Source of the DNA: Sinorhizobium saheli
GTDB taxonomy: Bacteria; Pseudomonadota; Alphaproteobacteria; Rhizobiales; Rhizobiaceae
NCBI RefSeq assembly: GCF_001651875.1
Contig: NZ_LNQB01000081.1
Span: forward strand, 550 to 64,549
DNA: 64,000 bases
Direction: 5' to 3'
Part shown: one piece after another, positions 26,215-33,521 of the stretch
Position numbering within the stretch: position 1 is the first letter of the stretch
How the letters are laid out: each line of letters opens with the position of its first letter
The notes under the pieces: model-generated
Told to the model about the DNA's origin: nothing
The model's input: the letters and a program-made list of their open reading frames with translations, nothing else
Databases searched by the model: none
Position numbers and translations under genes: made by a program

Positions 26215-26379
26215 ATGTCCCTTGCAGACGCTCATGCCTACGCCCTCAGCCTCGCTGCCACCCTGATGGTCTCGATCGTCATCTTCCGTGCCGGCGACGG
26301 AACCCTCAGCGTGATGCTCGCCGCCGAATATGACGGTGATGACGATACCGTCATCAGGGAGATCGATCCATTCGCCTGA
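26215..26379 (+). CDS. 54-residue hypothetical protein
   Basis: MSLADAHAYALSLAATLMVS starts a 54-residue product ending REIDPFA. AGGAG precedes the ATG by 8 bases. The N-terminal half could be one amphipathic or membrane-associated helix (residues 8-24) and the C-terminal half is acidic (EYDGDDDTVIREID). No family is recognised. It sits between the ssb terminator and the Cro-type regulator gene. Confidence 0.6.
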   Translation: MSLADAHAYALSLAATLMVSIVIFRAGDGTLSVMLAAEYDGDDDTVIREIDPFA

Positions 26380-26555
26380 CGGATAGAGCTTCGGTCCCGC
26401 CGCCGAGCACTAGCGTTGCAGCCGCCGGGCTGCAACCGAATCAGATGAGGGCCAGTGCCATCATCCGCGCCTTTTCGGGAGGTTCCCGCTGGCATTCGAA
26501 GCCAAGAGCGACTAAAATAGCCGTAGTTTTGGAATGTGCGCAGGTCTGTGTGGGA

Positions 26556-26575
26556 GGTGATCATGCATGATCACC
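26556..26575. promoter_or_regulatory. Perfect 20-bp palindrome over the start codon of the Cro-type regulator gene
   Basis: GGTGATCATG and its exact reverse complement meet at 26565/26566. The palindrome covers part of the ribosome site (GGAGGTGAT) and the ATG at 26567. Such a position suits autorepression by the encoded regulator, or an mRNA hairpin hiding the start. Confidence 0.5.
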
Positions 26576-26803
26576 GCCCGACAATTTCGGGCCGCGCGTG
26601 CGTTGCTCGGTTGGACACAGGAGACGCTCGCTGACAAGGCCCGGGTATCACTGACCGCGCTCAAGCGCCTCGAATCCGAAAGCGGTCTCGAGGTGTATGA
26701 GAGCACGCGCGATCAGGTACGACGGGCTTTCGAAGGCAACGGGATCGTCTTCCTCAACTCCGGCCCTGATGTGGGAGTGATGCTTGTCAGCGAAAAGCGC
26801 TAA
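26567..26803 (+). CDS. Cro/C1-type helix-turn-helix regulator (QseC-like position)
   Basis: A 78-residue DNA-binding protein: the helix-turn-helix is in FRAARALLGWTQETLADKARVSLTALKRLESE (about residues 6-37), followed by a short C-terminal part ending GVMLVSEKR. It lies directly upstream of the QseM-like antiactivator gene. In ICEMlSym(R7A) a Cro-type protein, QseC, controls qseM, so this is the positional counterpart; sequence identity to QseC cannot be tested here. Two symmetric elements, at 26556-26575 over its own start and 26845-26867 before the next gene, are candidate operators. Confidence 0.85.
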   Translation: MITARQFRAARALLGWTQETLADKARVSLTALKRLESESGLEVYESTRDQVRRAFEGNGIVFLNSGPDVGVMLVSEKR

Positions 26804-26844
26804 TCCGGAATCGATCCTTAGCCGTGCGCATATTCCCGAGCCCA

Positions 26845-26867
26845 AATTTTACTATACCATTAAAATT
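26845..26867. promoter_or_regulatory. AATTTTA-N9-TAAAATT operator/promoter before the QseM-like gene
   Basis: A perfect 7-bp inverted repeat with a 9-base spacer that contains CTATACC, a possible -10 element. It lies 50 bases before the ATG at 26917, so a regulator bound here would cover the promoter. Confidence 0.5.
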
Positions 26868-26916
26868 CCGCTAACGACCGCCAACAACATGGGCAAAAGC
26901 GGAACGGGAGGACTGC

Positions 26917-27180
26917 ATGACCAAGGTCAAACTCGCGGACTGTCCGCCGACGGACGCCGAACTCACGGCCTACGACCGTGAGCATCTCAAGCTTTATCTG
27001 CGTCTTCTCGATGCGGAGGCGGAGGGCGCCGATTGGATGGAGGTTGCCGAAGTCGTACTTCGCCTCGATCCGAAGCACGATGCCGAGCGCGCTCGCCGGA
27101 TCTATGCAGCTCATCTTGCACGAGCGAAGTGGATGGCCGAACACGGCTTTGCCGCCCTTATGCGCTCAAGTCTTCATTGA
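26917..27180 (+). CDS. qseM: QseM-like antiactivator (small DUF2285 protein), copy 1
   Basis: An 87-residue single-domain protein: LKLYLRLLDAEAEGADWMEVAEVVLRLDP...ARRIYAAHLARAKWMAEHGFAALM. This follows the DUF2285 helix-turn-helix pattern also seen at the C-terminus of FseA in the same locus. In Mesorhizobium, QseM binds TraR and FseA and blocks transfer. The ATG follows GGGAGG by a few bases. A paralogue is at 57653-57916, also directly upstream of an fseA. The symbol is given by family and synteny, not by experiment. Confidence 0.75.
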   Translation: MTKVKLADCPPTDAELTAYDREHLKLYLRLLDAEAEGADWMEVAEVVLRLDPKHDAERARRIYAAHLARAKWMAEHGFAALMRSSLH

Positions 27181-27193
27181 TCACCGTCGCGCA

Positions 27194-27212
27194 TGATGCA
27201 AAACCTGCATCA
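27194..27212. promoter_or_regulatory. TGATGCA-N5-TGCATCA inverted repeat upstream of fseA
   Basis: A perfect 7-bp inverted repeat, 96 bases before the fseA start. Half-site spacing (TGCA cores) resembles LuxR/TraR-type boxes, though the spacer is AAACC rather than GATC. fseA of ICEMlSym(R7A) is TraR-induced, which makes a LuxR-type operator reasonable here. Confidence 0.4.
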
Positions 27213-27307
27213 CGTTAAGCGATCTTCGTTGTTCCCAAAAGCCCGTCGAGTTGAGATCGTCCCCCCTCCGTAACCCACAGTCGTAACGTGCGTGGAGGTT
27301 TGGAGGA

Positions 27308-28070
27308 ATGCCGCAATACCATGACTGGCGATCGAATGCCGATTATGACTTTGTTGATCAATTGACGACGTCCGAACTTGCCTGGGAATTCCTTCGCCGG
27401 AACCAGGATTACCGCCAAGCCTATCGCGATCTTTCCGCTCGTGGACAGCTTCACAGCGACCAGGCGCGCGAGGTCGCTGAGAAATGGGGATTGTGCTTTT
27501 GTTGCAGATCCCCAACGCACAGCACTCGATCAGCCCGTCTTCTGGACCCCGATTGCCGACCCGGGAGCCATTCTGCTCCACAGGGTCTTGTTCGCTTCAA
27601 GCGATACTGGGACGGCTGAAGAATTCATCCGAGCACACGCGGTCCATAGCTCTAGCGACGGGTGCCTGCGGCTCAGCGTCAATGAAGAACGTCTCGAGGT
27701 GACCCGGATCGATTCCGATTCCGGCGGCATTCTGGTCGCCATCATCATCCTCGATGACGACACACCGGATCGGCTTCACGCGCTAATCCGCTTTTCGGCC
27801 ATGCTGACTGGCCAACGCGTCCCGACCGACAATCGCCTGACGCCGCAGCGTCGGCGGCGCACGCGCCAGATGCTGCGCGTCTTTGATGCCCGCTCAGCCG
27901 GCGCGACCTACCGTGACATTGCCATCGCAATTTACGGACGGTCGCGGGTCGCGTCCGAGCCCTGGAAAACGTCCTCCTTGCGAGACGCCGTCATTGGCCT
28001 CGTTGAGGGCGGCTTTACGATGGTCGATGGGGGATATCTCCAGCTGCTACGCCGCCGCCGCCGCTCCTAG
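27308..28070 (+). CDS. fseA: FseA-type excision activator, needs +1 frameshift (copy 1)
   Basis: Transcription activator for excision and transfer, made from two frames: 27308-27499 then 27501-28070 (253 residues). Frame one encodes a DUF6499-type domain (DWRSNADYDFVDQL...LAWEFLRRNQDYR..Y). The second encodes a long middle part and a C-terminal DUF2285 domain (ATYRDIAIAIYGRSRVASEPWKTSSLRDAVIGLVEGG). At the join TGC TTT TGT reads TTT then GTT GCA GAT after skipping one T; without the shift the protein stops at 27619. The other copy at 58069 shifts at the equivalent codon. FseA of ICEMlSym(R7A) is known to need +1 frameshifting; here it is inferred. GGAGG lies about 10 bases before the ATG. Confidence 0.88.
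27494..27503 (+). promoter_or_regulatory. +1 ribosomal frameshift site in fseA copy 1
   Basis: Sequence TGC TTT TGT T. Phe-tRNA on TTT (27497-27499) can re-pair with TTT at 27498-27500, moving the ribosome +1 into GTT GCA GAT. Upstream frame ends in ...WGLCF and the downstream frame continues VADPQRTALDQPVFWTP. Confidence 0.7.
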
Positions 28071-28088
28071 CAGTTTCCGATCCAGCAT

Positions 28089-28126
28089 GGGGTGGGGATT
28101 TTAGCGCCTCCAAATTCCCCATCCCC
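28089..28126. promoter_or_regulatory. Inverted repeat in the rdfS promoter region
   Basis: TGGGGA-TTTT (28093-28102) faces AAAT-TCCCCA (28113-28121), about 90 bases before rdfS. This is the only intergenic DNA between fseA and rdfS and so the likely FseA target by analogy with ICEMlSym(R7A). The second element has no obvious match at its rdfS. Confidence 0.35.
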
Positions 28127-28209
28127 CCTGACGGCTTCTCTCCGCCACCGTGGTCGCCATCCGCCGCTGAACCGCAGCGGCCGCCAGCAACCCCACGGAG
28201 GCCCGATCC

Positions 28210-28491
28210 ATGCGACCCGATCTTGCCGTTTTGCCGCCGCGCTACCTGCGCACCAAGGAAGCCGCGGAATTCCTCAGCCTCTCGCCCCGCACCCTTGAGA
28301 AGCACCGGACCTATGGGACCGGCCCGTCATACCGAAAGCTCGGTGGCCGCGTCGTCTATGCCGTCGACGACCTCGAAGCGTGGGCCGAGCGCGGCGCTGT
28401 CACCTCAACCTCCGATCCGCGCGGTCAGGTGCGGCCGGCGAAGCGCCAGACGCTCCCCGCCGCGCCGCAGCCGGGCCGTTACGCGCGCTGA
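28210..28491 (+). CDS. rdfS: RdfS-like excisionase / MerR-type HTH protein, copy 1
   Basis: A 93-residue protein with a winged-helix HTH_17-type excisionase domain: YLRTKEAAEFLSLSPRTLEKHRTYGTGPSYRKLGGRVVYAVDDLEAWAER. Recombination directionality factors of this fold bend att DNA and push the integrase toward excision. As in ICEMlSym(R7A) it stands first in the gene string leading to repA, parA and traF, directly after fseA. An upstream GGAGG-like site (CACGGAGGCCC) precedes the ATG. The integrase it would serve here is unclear, since the recombinase at the left end is of the serine type while RdfS acts with a tyrosine integrase. Confidence 0.78.
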   Translation: MRPDLAVLPPRYLRTKEAAEFLSLSPRTLEKHRTYGTGPSYRKLGGRVVYAVDDLEAWAERGAVTSTSDPRGQVRPAKRQTLPAAPQPGRYAR

Positions 28492-28508
28492 CGTGGGCGG
28501 CTTCCCGA

Positions 28509-29660
28509 ATGGCAGCGCGGCATCGGCCTTCCTCGGAGCGCGGGCAGCTCGATCTGTTCCATGCGCTCCCCGGCGCCGACTTCGCGCCAAGAGACGCGCA
28601 GGATCTCATGGCCTATCCCTTCTTCTCCCTCTCCAAGACCCACCGTGTCGCGCCGATCGACTTTTCCGCCGGGAATGTGACGATCCGGGTCGAGGCCGTT
28701 CCCGATCATGGCATGGCCACGATCTGGGATGCCGACATCCTGATCTGGGCGGCAAGCCAGATCGTCGAGGCGCGCGATGCGGGCCTTCGCACGTCGCGCT
28801 TCATGGCCGCGACTCCCTACGAGATCCTCAAATTCATCGATCGCGGCACGTCGCTCCGGGACTATCAGCGCCTGAAAGCTGCGCTTGACCGGCTCCAGAG
28901 CACGACCGTCGCCACGACCATCCGCCAGCCCGCCGAGGGACGGCGCCATCGCTTCTCGTGGATCAACGAATGGAAGGAACGGACGGATCGCAACGGCCGG
29001 CCGGACGGCATCGAGATGATCCTTCCCGACTGGTTCTACCAGGCCGTCCTCGATGACGCGCTCGTGCTGACGATCGACCGCGCCTATTTCGAGCTGACGG
29101 GCGGTCTCGACCGCTGGCTTTATCGGCTGGTGCGCAAGCACGGTGGCCGCCAGCGTGACGGCTGGCGTTTTGATTTCCGCCACCTCCACCAGAAATCCGG
29201 CAGCCTCGCGCCCTTCCGGCGCTTCGTTTTCGAGCTGCGCGACATCATCCGCCGTCAGCCATTGCCCGGCTACACGCTGTTCATTGAAATGGAGGTCGGC
29301 GGCCGGATGCTGCTCGCCTTCGCGCCCTGTGGAAAACCTGTGGACGGCCTCATGCTATCGGGAACGCCGAATATCGTGCCATCAGGAACGCCGGTATCGT
29401 GCTATCGGGAACGCAAACCGAGCTTAACCCCCGGCGATAAAAGCGAAAATTGCGCTCTTAACTTAGAGTCTAACCGAGAATCTAACTTTGAAGAGCGCGC
29501 GCGCGATGTGCAAAAGCTCATCCGCGAGACCACAGAAAGCCTCAGCGTAACCGCGAAGAAGAGCGGAAACGGATCGACTTTCCGTAAATCCGGAACGGCG
29601 CAGGACGGCGCGCAAGCGCCCAGACGTCCTCTCGACGACCGGTCGGGAGGACGCCGATGA
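28509..29660 (+). CDS. repA: Replication initiator RepA (RPA family), copy 1
   Basis: A 383-residue initiator of the RPA (PF10134) family. Core blocks are ARDAQDLMAYPFFSLSKT, HGMATIWDADILIWAASQIVEARD, TSRFMAATPYEILKFI, LKAALDRLQSTTV and LTGGLDRWLYRLVRKHGG. It should bind iterons and start replication; its paralogue at 59302 stops about 100 residues earlier. The extra C-terminal tail here reads through three iteron-like repeats (29352-29415), giving MLSGTPNIVPSGTPVSCYRER, so the tail may be an accident of coding through the origin. The ATG at 28509 follows the rdfS stop by 17 bases; the end overlaps parA (ATGA). Confidence 0.88.
   Translation: MAARHRPSSERGQLDLFHALPGADFAPRDAQDLMAYPFFSLSKTHRVAPIDFSAGNVTIRVEAVPDHGMATIWDADILIWAASQIVEARDAGLRTSRFMAATPYEILKFIDRGTSLRDYQRLKAALDRLQSTTVATTIRQPAEGRRHRFSWINEWKERTDRNGRPDGIEMILPDWFYQAVLDDALVLTIDRAYFELTGGLDRWLYRLVRKHGGRQRDGWRFDFRHLHQKSGSLAPFRRFVFELRDIIRRQPLPGYTLFIEMEVGGRMLLAFAPCGKPVDGLMLSGTPNIVPSGTPVSCYRERKPSLTPGDKSENCALNLESNRESNFEERARDVQKLIRETTESLSVTAKKSGNGSTFRKSGTAQDGAQAPRRPLDDRSGGRR
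29329..29500 (+). other. Candidate replication origin: DnaA-like sites, three iterons, AT-rich DNA (copy 1)
   Basis: Two TGTGGA boxes (TGTGGAAAA and TGTGGACGG, near-DnaA) precede three 17-bp repeats of the type GTGCTATCGGGAACGCC at 29352-29368, 29376-29392 and 29399-29415, spaced 24 and 23 bp. A less GC-rich run with repeated TCTAAC(C/T) follows. The same set with the same spacing occurs at 60190-60300. Confidence 0.7.
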
Positions 29661-30310
29661 TCATTGCGCTCCTTAATCAGAAAGGCGGCGTCGGAAAGAC
29701 GACGCTCGCCCTGCATCTCGCCGGCGAGCTTGCGATGCGGGGAAAGCGCGTCGCCCTGATCGACGCGGATCCACAAGGATCGGCGCTCGACTGGTCGCAG
29801 CAACGCTCGCGCGAGGGCCTGCCGCGCCTGTTCGGCGTCGTCGGCCTGGCGCGCGACACGCTGCATCGAGAGGCCCCCGAACTCGCTCGCGACGTCGACC
29901 ACGTCGTCATCGACGGCCCGCCGCGTGTCGCCGGGCTCATGCGCTCCGCGCTGCTCGCCGCCGACCTCGTGCTGATCCCTGTGCAGCCGTCCCCGCTCGA
30001 CGGCTGGGCCTCTGCTGAGATGCTGGCGCTCCTTGCGGAGGCGCGCATCTACCGGCCGGAGCTCGTTGCCCGCTTTGCGCTCAACCGCTGCGGCGCGCGC
30101 ACCGTCATTGCCCGCGAGACGGCGGAAACGCTTGCCGAGCATGATCCTCCGATGCTCGCCAGCGCCGTCGGCCAGCGCGTCGTCTTCGCCGATGCCGCGC
30201 AGACCGGGCGGCTCGCTTCGGACATCGACCGCCGTTCGCCAGCCGCGCGCGAGATCGCGGCTCTGGCGACAGAGATCGAGCGCCTTCGCATCGGGAGGGC
30301 CGCATCATGA
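29657..30310 (+). CDS. parA: ParA-family ATPase
   Basis: A 217-residue partition ATPase without an N-terminal DNA-binding extension (type Ib). The deviant Walker A is NQKGGVGKTT (residues 7-16), Walker A' VALIDADPQGSA and Walker B HVVIDGPPR. It would form gradients on the nucleoid to move or stabilise the excised element. It starts in an ATGA overlap with repA and ends in an ATGA overlap with the methyltransferase gene. Its partner is probably the small RHH protein at 31062, not the distant long ParB. Confidence 0.93.
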   Translation: MIIALLNQKGGVGKTTLALHLAGELAMRGKRVALIDADPQGSALDWSQQRSREGLPRLFGVVGLARDTLHREAPELARDVDHVVIDGPPRVAGLMRSALLAADLVLIPVQPSPLDGWASAEMLALLAEARIYRPELVARFALNRCGARTVIARETAETLAEHDPPMLASAVGQRVVFADAAQTGRLASDIDRRSPAAREIAALATEIERLRIGRAAS

Positions 30311-31065
30311 CGGTGTTTTCCGAGATCGTGCTGGCCGGCGATTGCCGTGAGCTCATGCCGGCGCGCGGCCCGTTCAACATGATCCTCGCCGATCCGCCTT
30401 ACGGCGACACCTCGCTCGCCTGGGACCGTCGCGTCGGGGGCTGGCTTCCGCTCGCGCGGGCCGCCCTCAAGCCGACCGGCTCTCTGTGGGTGTTCGGGTC
30501 GCTGCGTTGCTTTATGGCGACCGCCGATCGCTTCGCGGACGCGGGATTTCAAATCGCCCAGGAAGTAATCTGGGAAAAGCAGAACGGCACTGGCTTCCAT
30601 GCCGACCGCTTCAAGCGGGTGCATGAGCTGGCCGTCCAGTTCTACCCGGCCGAGACGCCGTGGCGTGAAATCTATAACGACGTCCAGACCACGCCCGATG
30701 CGACAGCCCGCACGGTGCGGCGCAAGCAGCGTCCTCCCCATACCTGGCGGATCGATGCCGGCCATTACGTCAGCCAAGACGGCGGTGCGCGCCTCATGCG
30801 CTCTGTCATCTACGTGCGAAACTGCCACGGCCGCTCGATCCACCCGACCGAAAAGCCGTCGGCGCTCCTCGAAATCCTGATCCGCACCAGTTGCCCGGAA
30901 GGCGGCTTGGTTGGCGACTGGTTTGCCGGCTCTGGCTCTGCCGGCGAAGCCTGCCGGCTTTCCGGCCGGCGCTATATCGGCTGCGAGATCGACCCAGACA
31001 TGGCCGAACGCGCCAACGCACGCATCACATCCGTGCTTCCGTTCAATGACGGAGATCTGTCATGA
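30307..31065 (+). CDS. DNA adenine/cytosine-N4 methyltransferase
   Basis: A 252-residue orphan DNA methyltransferase of the beta-type motif order: DPPYGDTSLAWDR (catalytic DPPY, about residue 31) comes first, and the SAM motif DWFAGSGSAGEA near residue 205 later, with HPTEKP just before it. No restriction gene is adjacent, so it may mark element DNA for replication control or protection from host restriction. It lies in the parA operon with ATGA overlaps on both sides. The second element has no counterpart at this position. Confidence 0.9.
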   Translation: MTVFSEIVLAGDCRELMPARGPFNMILADPPYGDTSLAWDRRVGGWLPLARAALKPTGSLWVFGSLRCFMATADRFADAGFQIAQEVIWEKQNGTGFHADRFKRVHELAVQFYPAETPWREIYNDVQTTPDATARTVRRKQRPPHTWRIDAGHYVSQDGGARLMRSVIYVRNCHGRSIHPTEKPSALLEILIRTSCPEGGLVGDWFAGSGSAGEACRLSGRRYIGCEIDPDMAERANARITSVLPFNDGDLS

Positions 31066-31316
31066 CGGACCGCACCGAAAAGCGCAGCTTCGCAACGCGC
31101 CCCGCCGATCCCGATGGCTGGATCAAGGCTGGAGACAGACCGCTGGCACACGGCACTGATGCCGCCGCCTATTCCGCCCGCCTGACGATCGACATCACGC
31201 CTGAGCTTCGCGGGCGGATCAAGATCGCGGCATTCGGGCGCGGCGTCACCGTCGCCGACATGCTGCGCGAGCTGCTCGCGCGCGAATTCCCCGACACCCA
31301 AGGAGACAAACCATGA
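31062..31316 (+). CDS. Ribbon-helix-helix protein, likely ParA partner
   Basis: An 84-residue protein whose C-terminal half (YSARLTIDITPELRGRIKIAAFGRGVTVADMLRELLAREF) has the beta-strand plus two helices of a ribbon-helix-helix DNA-binding domain. The N-terminal 35 residues look flexible. RHH proteins such as ParG or omega act as centromere-binding partners of type Ib ParA, and parA lies one gene upstream in the same operon, so that role is likely. It overlaps its neighbours by ATGA. Confidence 0.7.
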   Translation: MTDRTEKRSFATRPADPDGWIKAGDRPLAHGTDAAAYSARLTIDITPELRGRIKIAAFGRGVTVADMLRELLAREFPDTQGDKP

Positions 31317-31831
31317 CCGGCAATGCGGCGCTCCGCATCGGCGGCCGTCCGTTGCCGGACGGTCCCGCCGCTTTCACCACGCTCGTCGAACTCACCTGGA
31401 TCGAGAAGCGCATCGAGAACTGGATCAGGTTCGGCCGCGAAAGCTACGAGCAGAAACTCGATCGCCGTCACAGAGTGGTCGGCTTCGCGCCCGGGACGAT
31501 CTTCTGCTTCGTCCGCTGGGCTGCGAATGATTACGGAACGATCATCTCGCGTCTCGACATCGTGCGCGCCATCGACCGTGGCGAGCCGTTCCAGACGCTG
31601 CCATTCGTGCGTCCCGGCGGCGAAATCCTGCTGAAGGTCGAAAGCTGGCCCAAGGTCGAGGATGTGCTTCGCCAGGTCGACGGCATCGAGGCCCTCGGCA
31701 TCGATCCCGCCGACGCCGATCCGGATCACTGGCGGCACGTCGCGCACTGGATGAATGCCGGCGAGGCGCCACGCCCGTACACGGCCGAGCGCCATCAGGC
31801 ATGGCTCCGGCGCCGGGAGATCGGGCAGTGA
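31313..31831 (+). CDS. DUF2840 protein, copy 1
   Basis: A 172-residue DUF2840-family protein (VELTWIEKRIENWIRFGRESYEQKLDRRHRVVGFAPGTIFCFVRWAANDYGTIISRLDIVRA...). The family is nearly always encoded just before traF on alphaproteobacterial conjugative elements; its function is unknown. Here it overlaps traF by GTGA and the RHH gene by ATGA. The paralogue at 60455-60973 is full length and similar throughout. Confidence 0.85.
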   Translation: MTGNAALRIGGRPLPDGPAAFTTLVELTWIEKRIENWIRFGRESYEQKLDRRHRVVGFAPGTIFCFVRWAANDYGTIISRLDIVRAIDRGEPFQTLPFVRPGGEILLKVESWPKVEDVLRQVDGIEALGIDPADADPDHWRHVAHWMNAGEAPRPYTAERHQAWLRRREIGQ

Positions 31832-32373
31832 CGCGGCTCGGCACCCTCGCGGCGACGTCCGTCGCCGTGCTCGGCGTCGCCGTCGCCAGCGTCACGCCGT
31901 TGCCTCTGAAGCTCATCTGGAACGCAACGGCGAGTGCGCCGATCGGCTTCTACACCGTAGCGCCGGCCGAGCGGGTCGAAGTGCCTGATCTCGTCGCTGT
32001 CATGCCGCCCGAGCCCTTCGCCTCCTTCATGGTGGGGCGCGGCTATGTCGGCCGCGACGTGCCGATCCTCAAGCACGTCATCGGCCTGCCGGGACAGCGC
32101 CTTTGCCGCGCCGGCCGCGCCATCACGGTCGACAATGTCCCGCTCGGCGAGGCGCGTGAGCGCGACAGCCGGGGCCGCGACCTGCCGGTCTGGCAGGGCT
32201 GCCGCGTGATCGCCGATGGCGAACTCTTCCTCATGAACCTCGAAGCCGCCGACAGCCTCGACGGCCGCTACTTCGGTCCGTTCCCCGCAGAGGCGGTGAT
32301 CGGCCAGGCGACCCCGCTCTTCACCGACGAGGACGGCGACGGCCGCTTCGTCTGGCGTGCGCCGACGCGGTGA
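31828..32373 (+). CDS. traF: TraF conjugal-pilin maturation peptidase (S26), copy 1
   Basis: A 181-residue S26 serine peptidase with one N-terminal membrane segment (residues ~5-24). The catalytic serine sits in SAPIGFY (Ser36) and the general-base lysine in ILKHVIGLPG (Lys82). In IncP systems TraF cyclises the TrbC pilin, so its substrate is likely the product at 39116. The start is the GTG at 31828 that overlaps the DUF2840 stop; earlier starts lie inside that gene. Confidence 0.92.
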   Translation: MTRLGTLAATSVAVLGVAVASVTPLPLKLIWNATASAPIGFYTVAPAERVEVPDLVAVMPPEPFASFMVGRGYVGRDVPILKHVIGLPGQRLCRAGRAITVDNVPLGEARERDSRGRDLPVWQGCRVIADGELFLMNLEAADSLDGRYFGPFPAEAVIGQATPLFTDEDGDGRFVWRAPTR

Positions 32374-32414
32374 GCGCGTGCCGTTTGCAACGCACCGCAC
32401 CACAGGAGACCACG

Positions 32415-32753
32415 ATGATGGCCCAGATTGGACACTTCAGCCGCACGCAGACGGGATTCGAAGGCGAATTTCGGACGCTCGGTATCCGCGAGCAGATCAC
32501 GCTCGTTCCCGCCGAACCTTCGGACGCCGAGAACGCCCCGAAATACCGTGTCCGGCTCGGCGATGAAGAGGGCCTTGACAACGGCGCGGGGTGGCAACAT
32601 GTCGGCGAACGTGCCGGCGAGTTCGTCTCGATCACGGTCTACAGCCCACTGCTTGGCGGTACGTATCGCGCCAATCTCTTCCGCGCGAGTGACGACGGTG
32701 CGGCCTGGGTGCTGAACACCAACCTGCCTTCCAAAAAGCGGCAGGAGGGCTGA
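32415..32753 (+). CDS. DUF736 protein, copy 1
   Basis: A 112-residue DUF736-family protein (MMAQIGHFSRTQTGFEGEFRTLGIREQITLVPAE). The family is small, acidic, beta-rich and frequent between traF and the transglycosylase gene on rhizobial plasmids and ICEs; function unknown. AGGAG lies 6 bases before the ATG at 32415. Two further members are in the window, at 53341 and 61518. The stop is followed immediately by the transglycosylase ATG. Confidence 0.85.
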   Translation: MMAQIGHFSRTQTGFEGEFRTLGIREQITLVPAEPSDAENAPKYRVRLGDEEGLDNGAGWQHVGERAGEFVSITVYSPLLGGTYRANLFRASDDGAAWVLNTNLPSKKRQEG

Positions 32754-33521
32754 ATGGCGACGGTCCGACACCGCGCCCGCGCCGGAGGCTCTTCCGCCGT
32801 CCGGCGCTCAACGCTCCTCTTTCTTCTTTCCGGCCTGATGCTCACCGCAGTCGCAATGCCCACTGCTCTCGCGCAGGATTCGCCTCCGTGGCGCGCACCA
32901 GCAGCTCATCCGCATGCGGCGCCCATCACTGAAGCATCGCGCCGTTTCGGCATTCCGGCTGCATGGATCGTGGCCGTGATGCGCGTCGAGAGCGCGGGCG
33001 ATGTGCGCGCCGTGTCCTCGGCAGGCGCAATGGGATTGATGCAGGTCATGCCCGACACCTGGGGCGAGCTTCGCGTTCGTTACGGCCTCGGCCGCAACCC
33101 CTACGATCCGCGCGACAACATCCTCGCTGGGACGGCATACCTGCGCGAGATGTGGGATCGCTATGGCGACGTTGCCGCCACGCTCGCCGCTTATAACGCG
33201 GGCCCGGCGCGCTACGACGAACATCGTTCGAAGGGCAGACTGCTGCCGGCCGAGACGCGCGCCTACGTCACCTCTCTTACGCCCGTTTTGCGTGGCGAGC
33301 GCCCTTCGAAGAGCGGTTCGGCGATCGCCCGGCCGCTCGACTGGCGCGAGGCGGCGATCTTCGTCGGGCGCGATGAAGGCGCATTCGCCACCAATCCCAC
33401 GTCTGCGGATCGCTCGCCGGACGATGCTCGTTCACCCGTCCCGGTGACGCGAGAGACGCTGACCGCCGCGCAGCCGCAGAAGCTGTTCGTCGCCCGCGCC
33501 GCCGCTGGAGACCGGCCATGA
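32754..33521 (+). CDS. Lytic transglycosylase of the conjugation system, copy 1
   Basis: A 255-residue periplasmic SLT-type transglycosylase. A signal peptide of about 40 residues (LLFLLSGLMLTAVAMPTALAQ) precedes the catalytic domain: Glu in MRVESAGDVRA, then AMGLMQVMPDTW and NILAGTAYLREM, NAGPARYDEH. It opens peptidoglycan for the mating apparatus. Its ATG directly follows the DUF736 stop. The C-terminal 80 residues are low-complexity. Confidence 0.92.
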   Translation: MATVRHRARAGGSSAVRRSTLLFLLSGLMLTAVAMPTALAQDSPPWRAPAAHPHAAPITEASRRFGIPAAWIVAVMRVESAGDVRAVSSAGAMGLMQVMPDTWGELRVRYGLGRNPYDPRDNILAGTAYLREMWDRYGDVAATLAAYNAGPARYDEHRSKGRLLPAETRAYVTSLTPVLRGERPSKSGSAIARPLDWREAAIFVGRDEGAFATNPTSADRSPDDARSPVPVTRETLTAAQPQKLFVARAAAGDRP

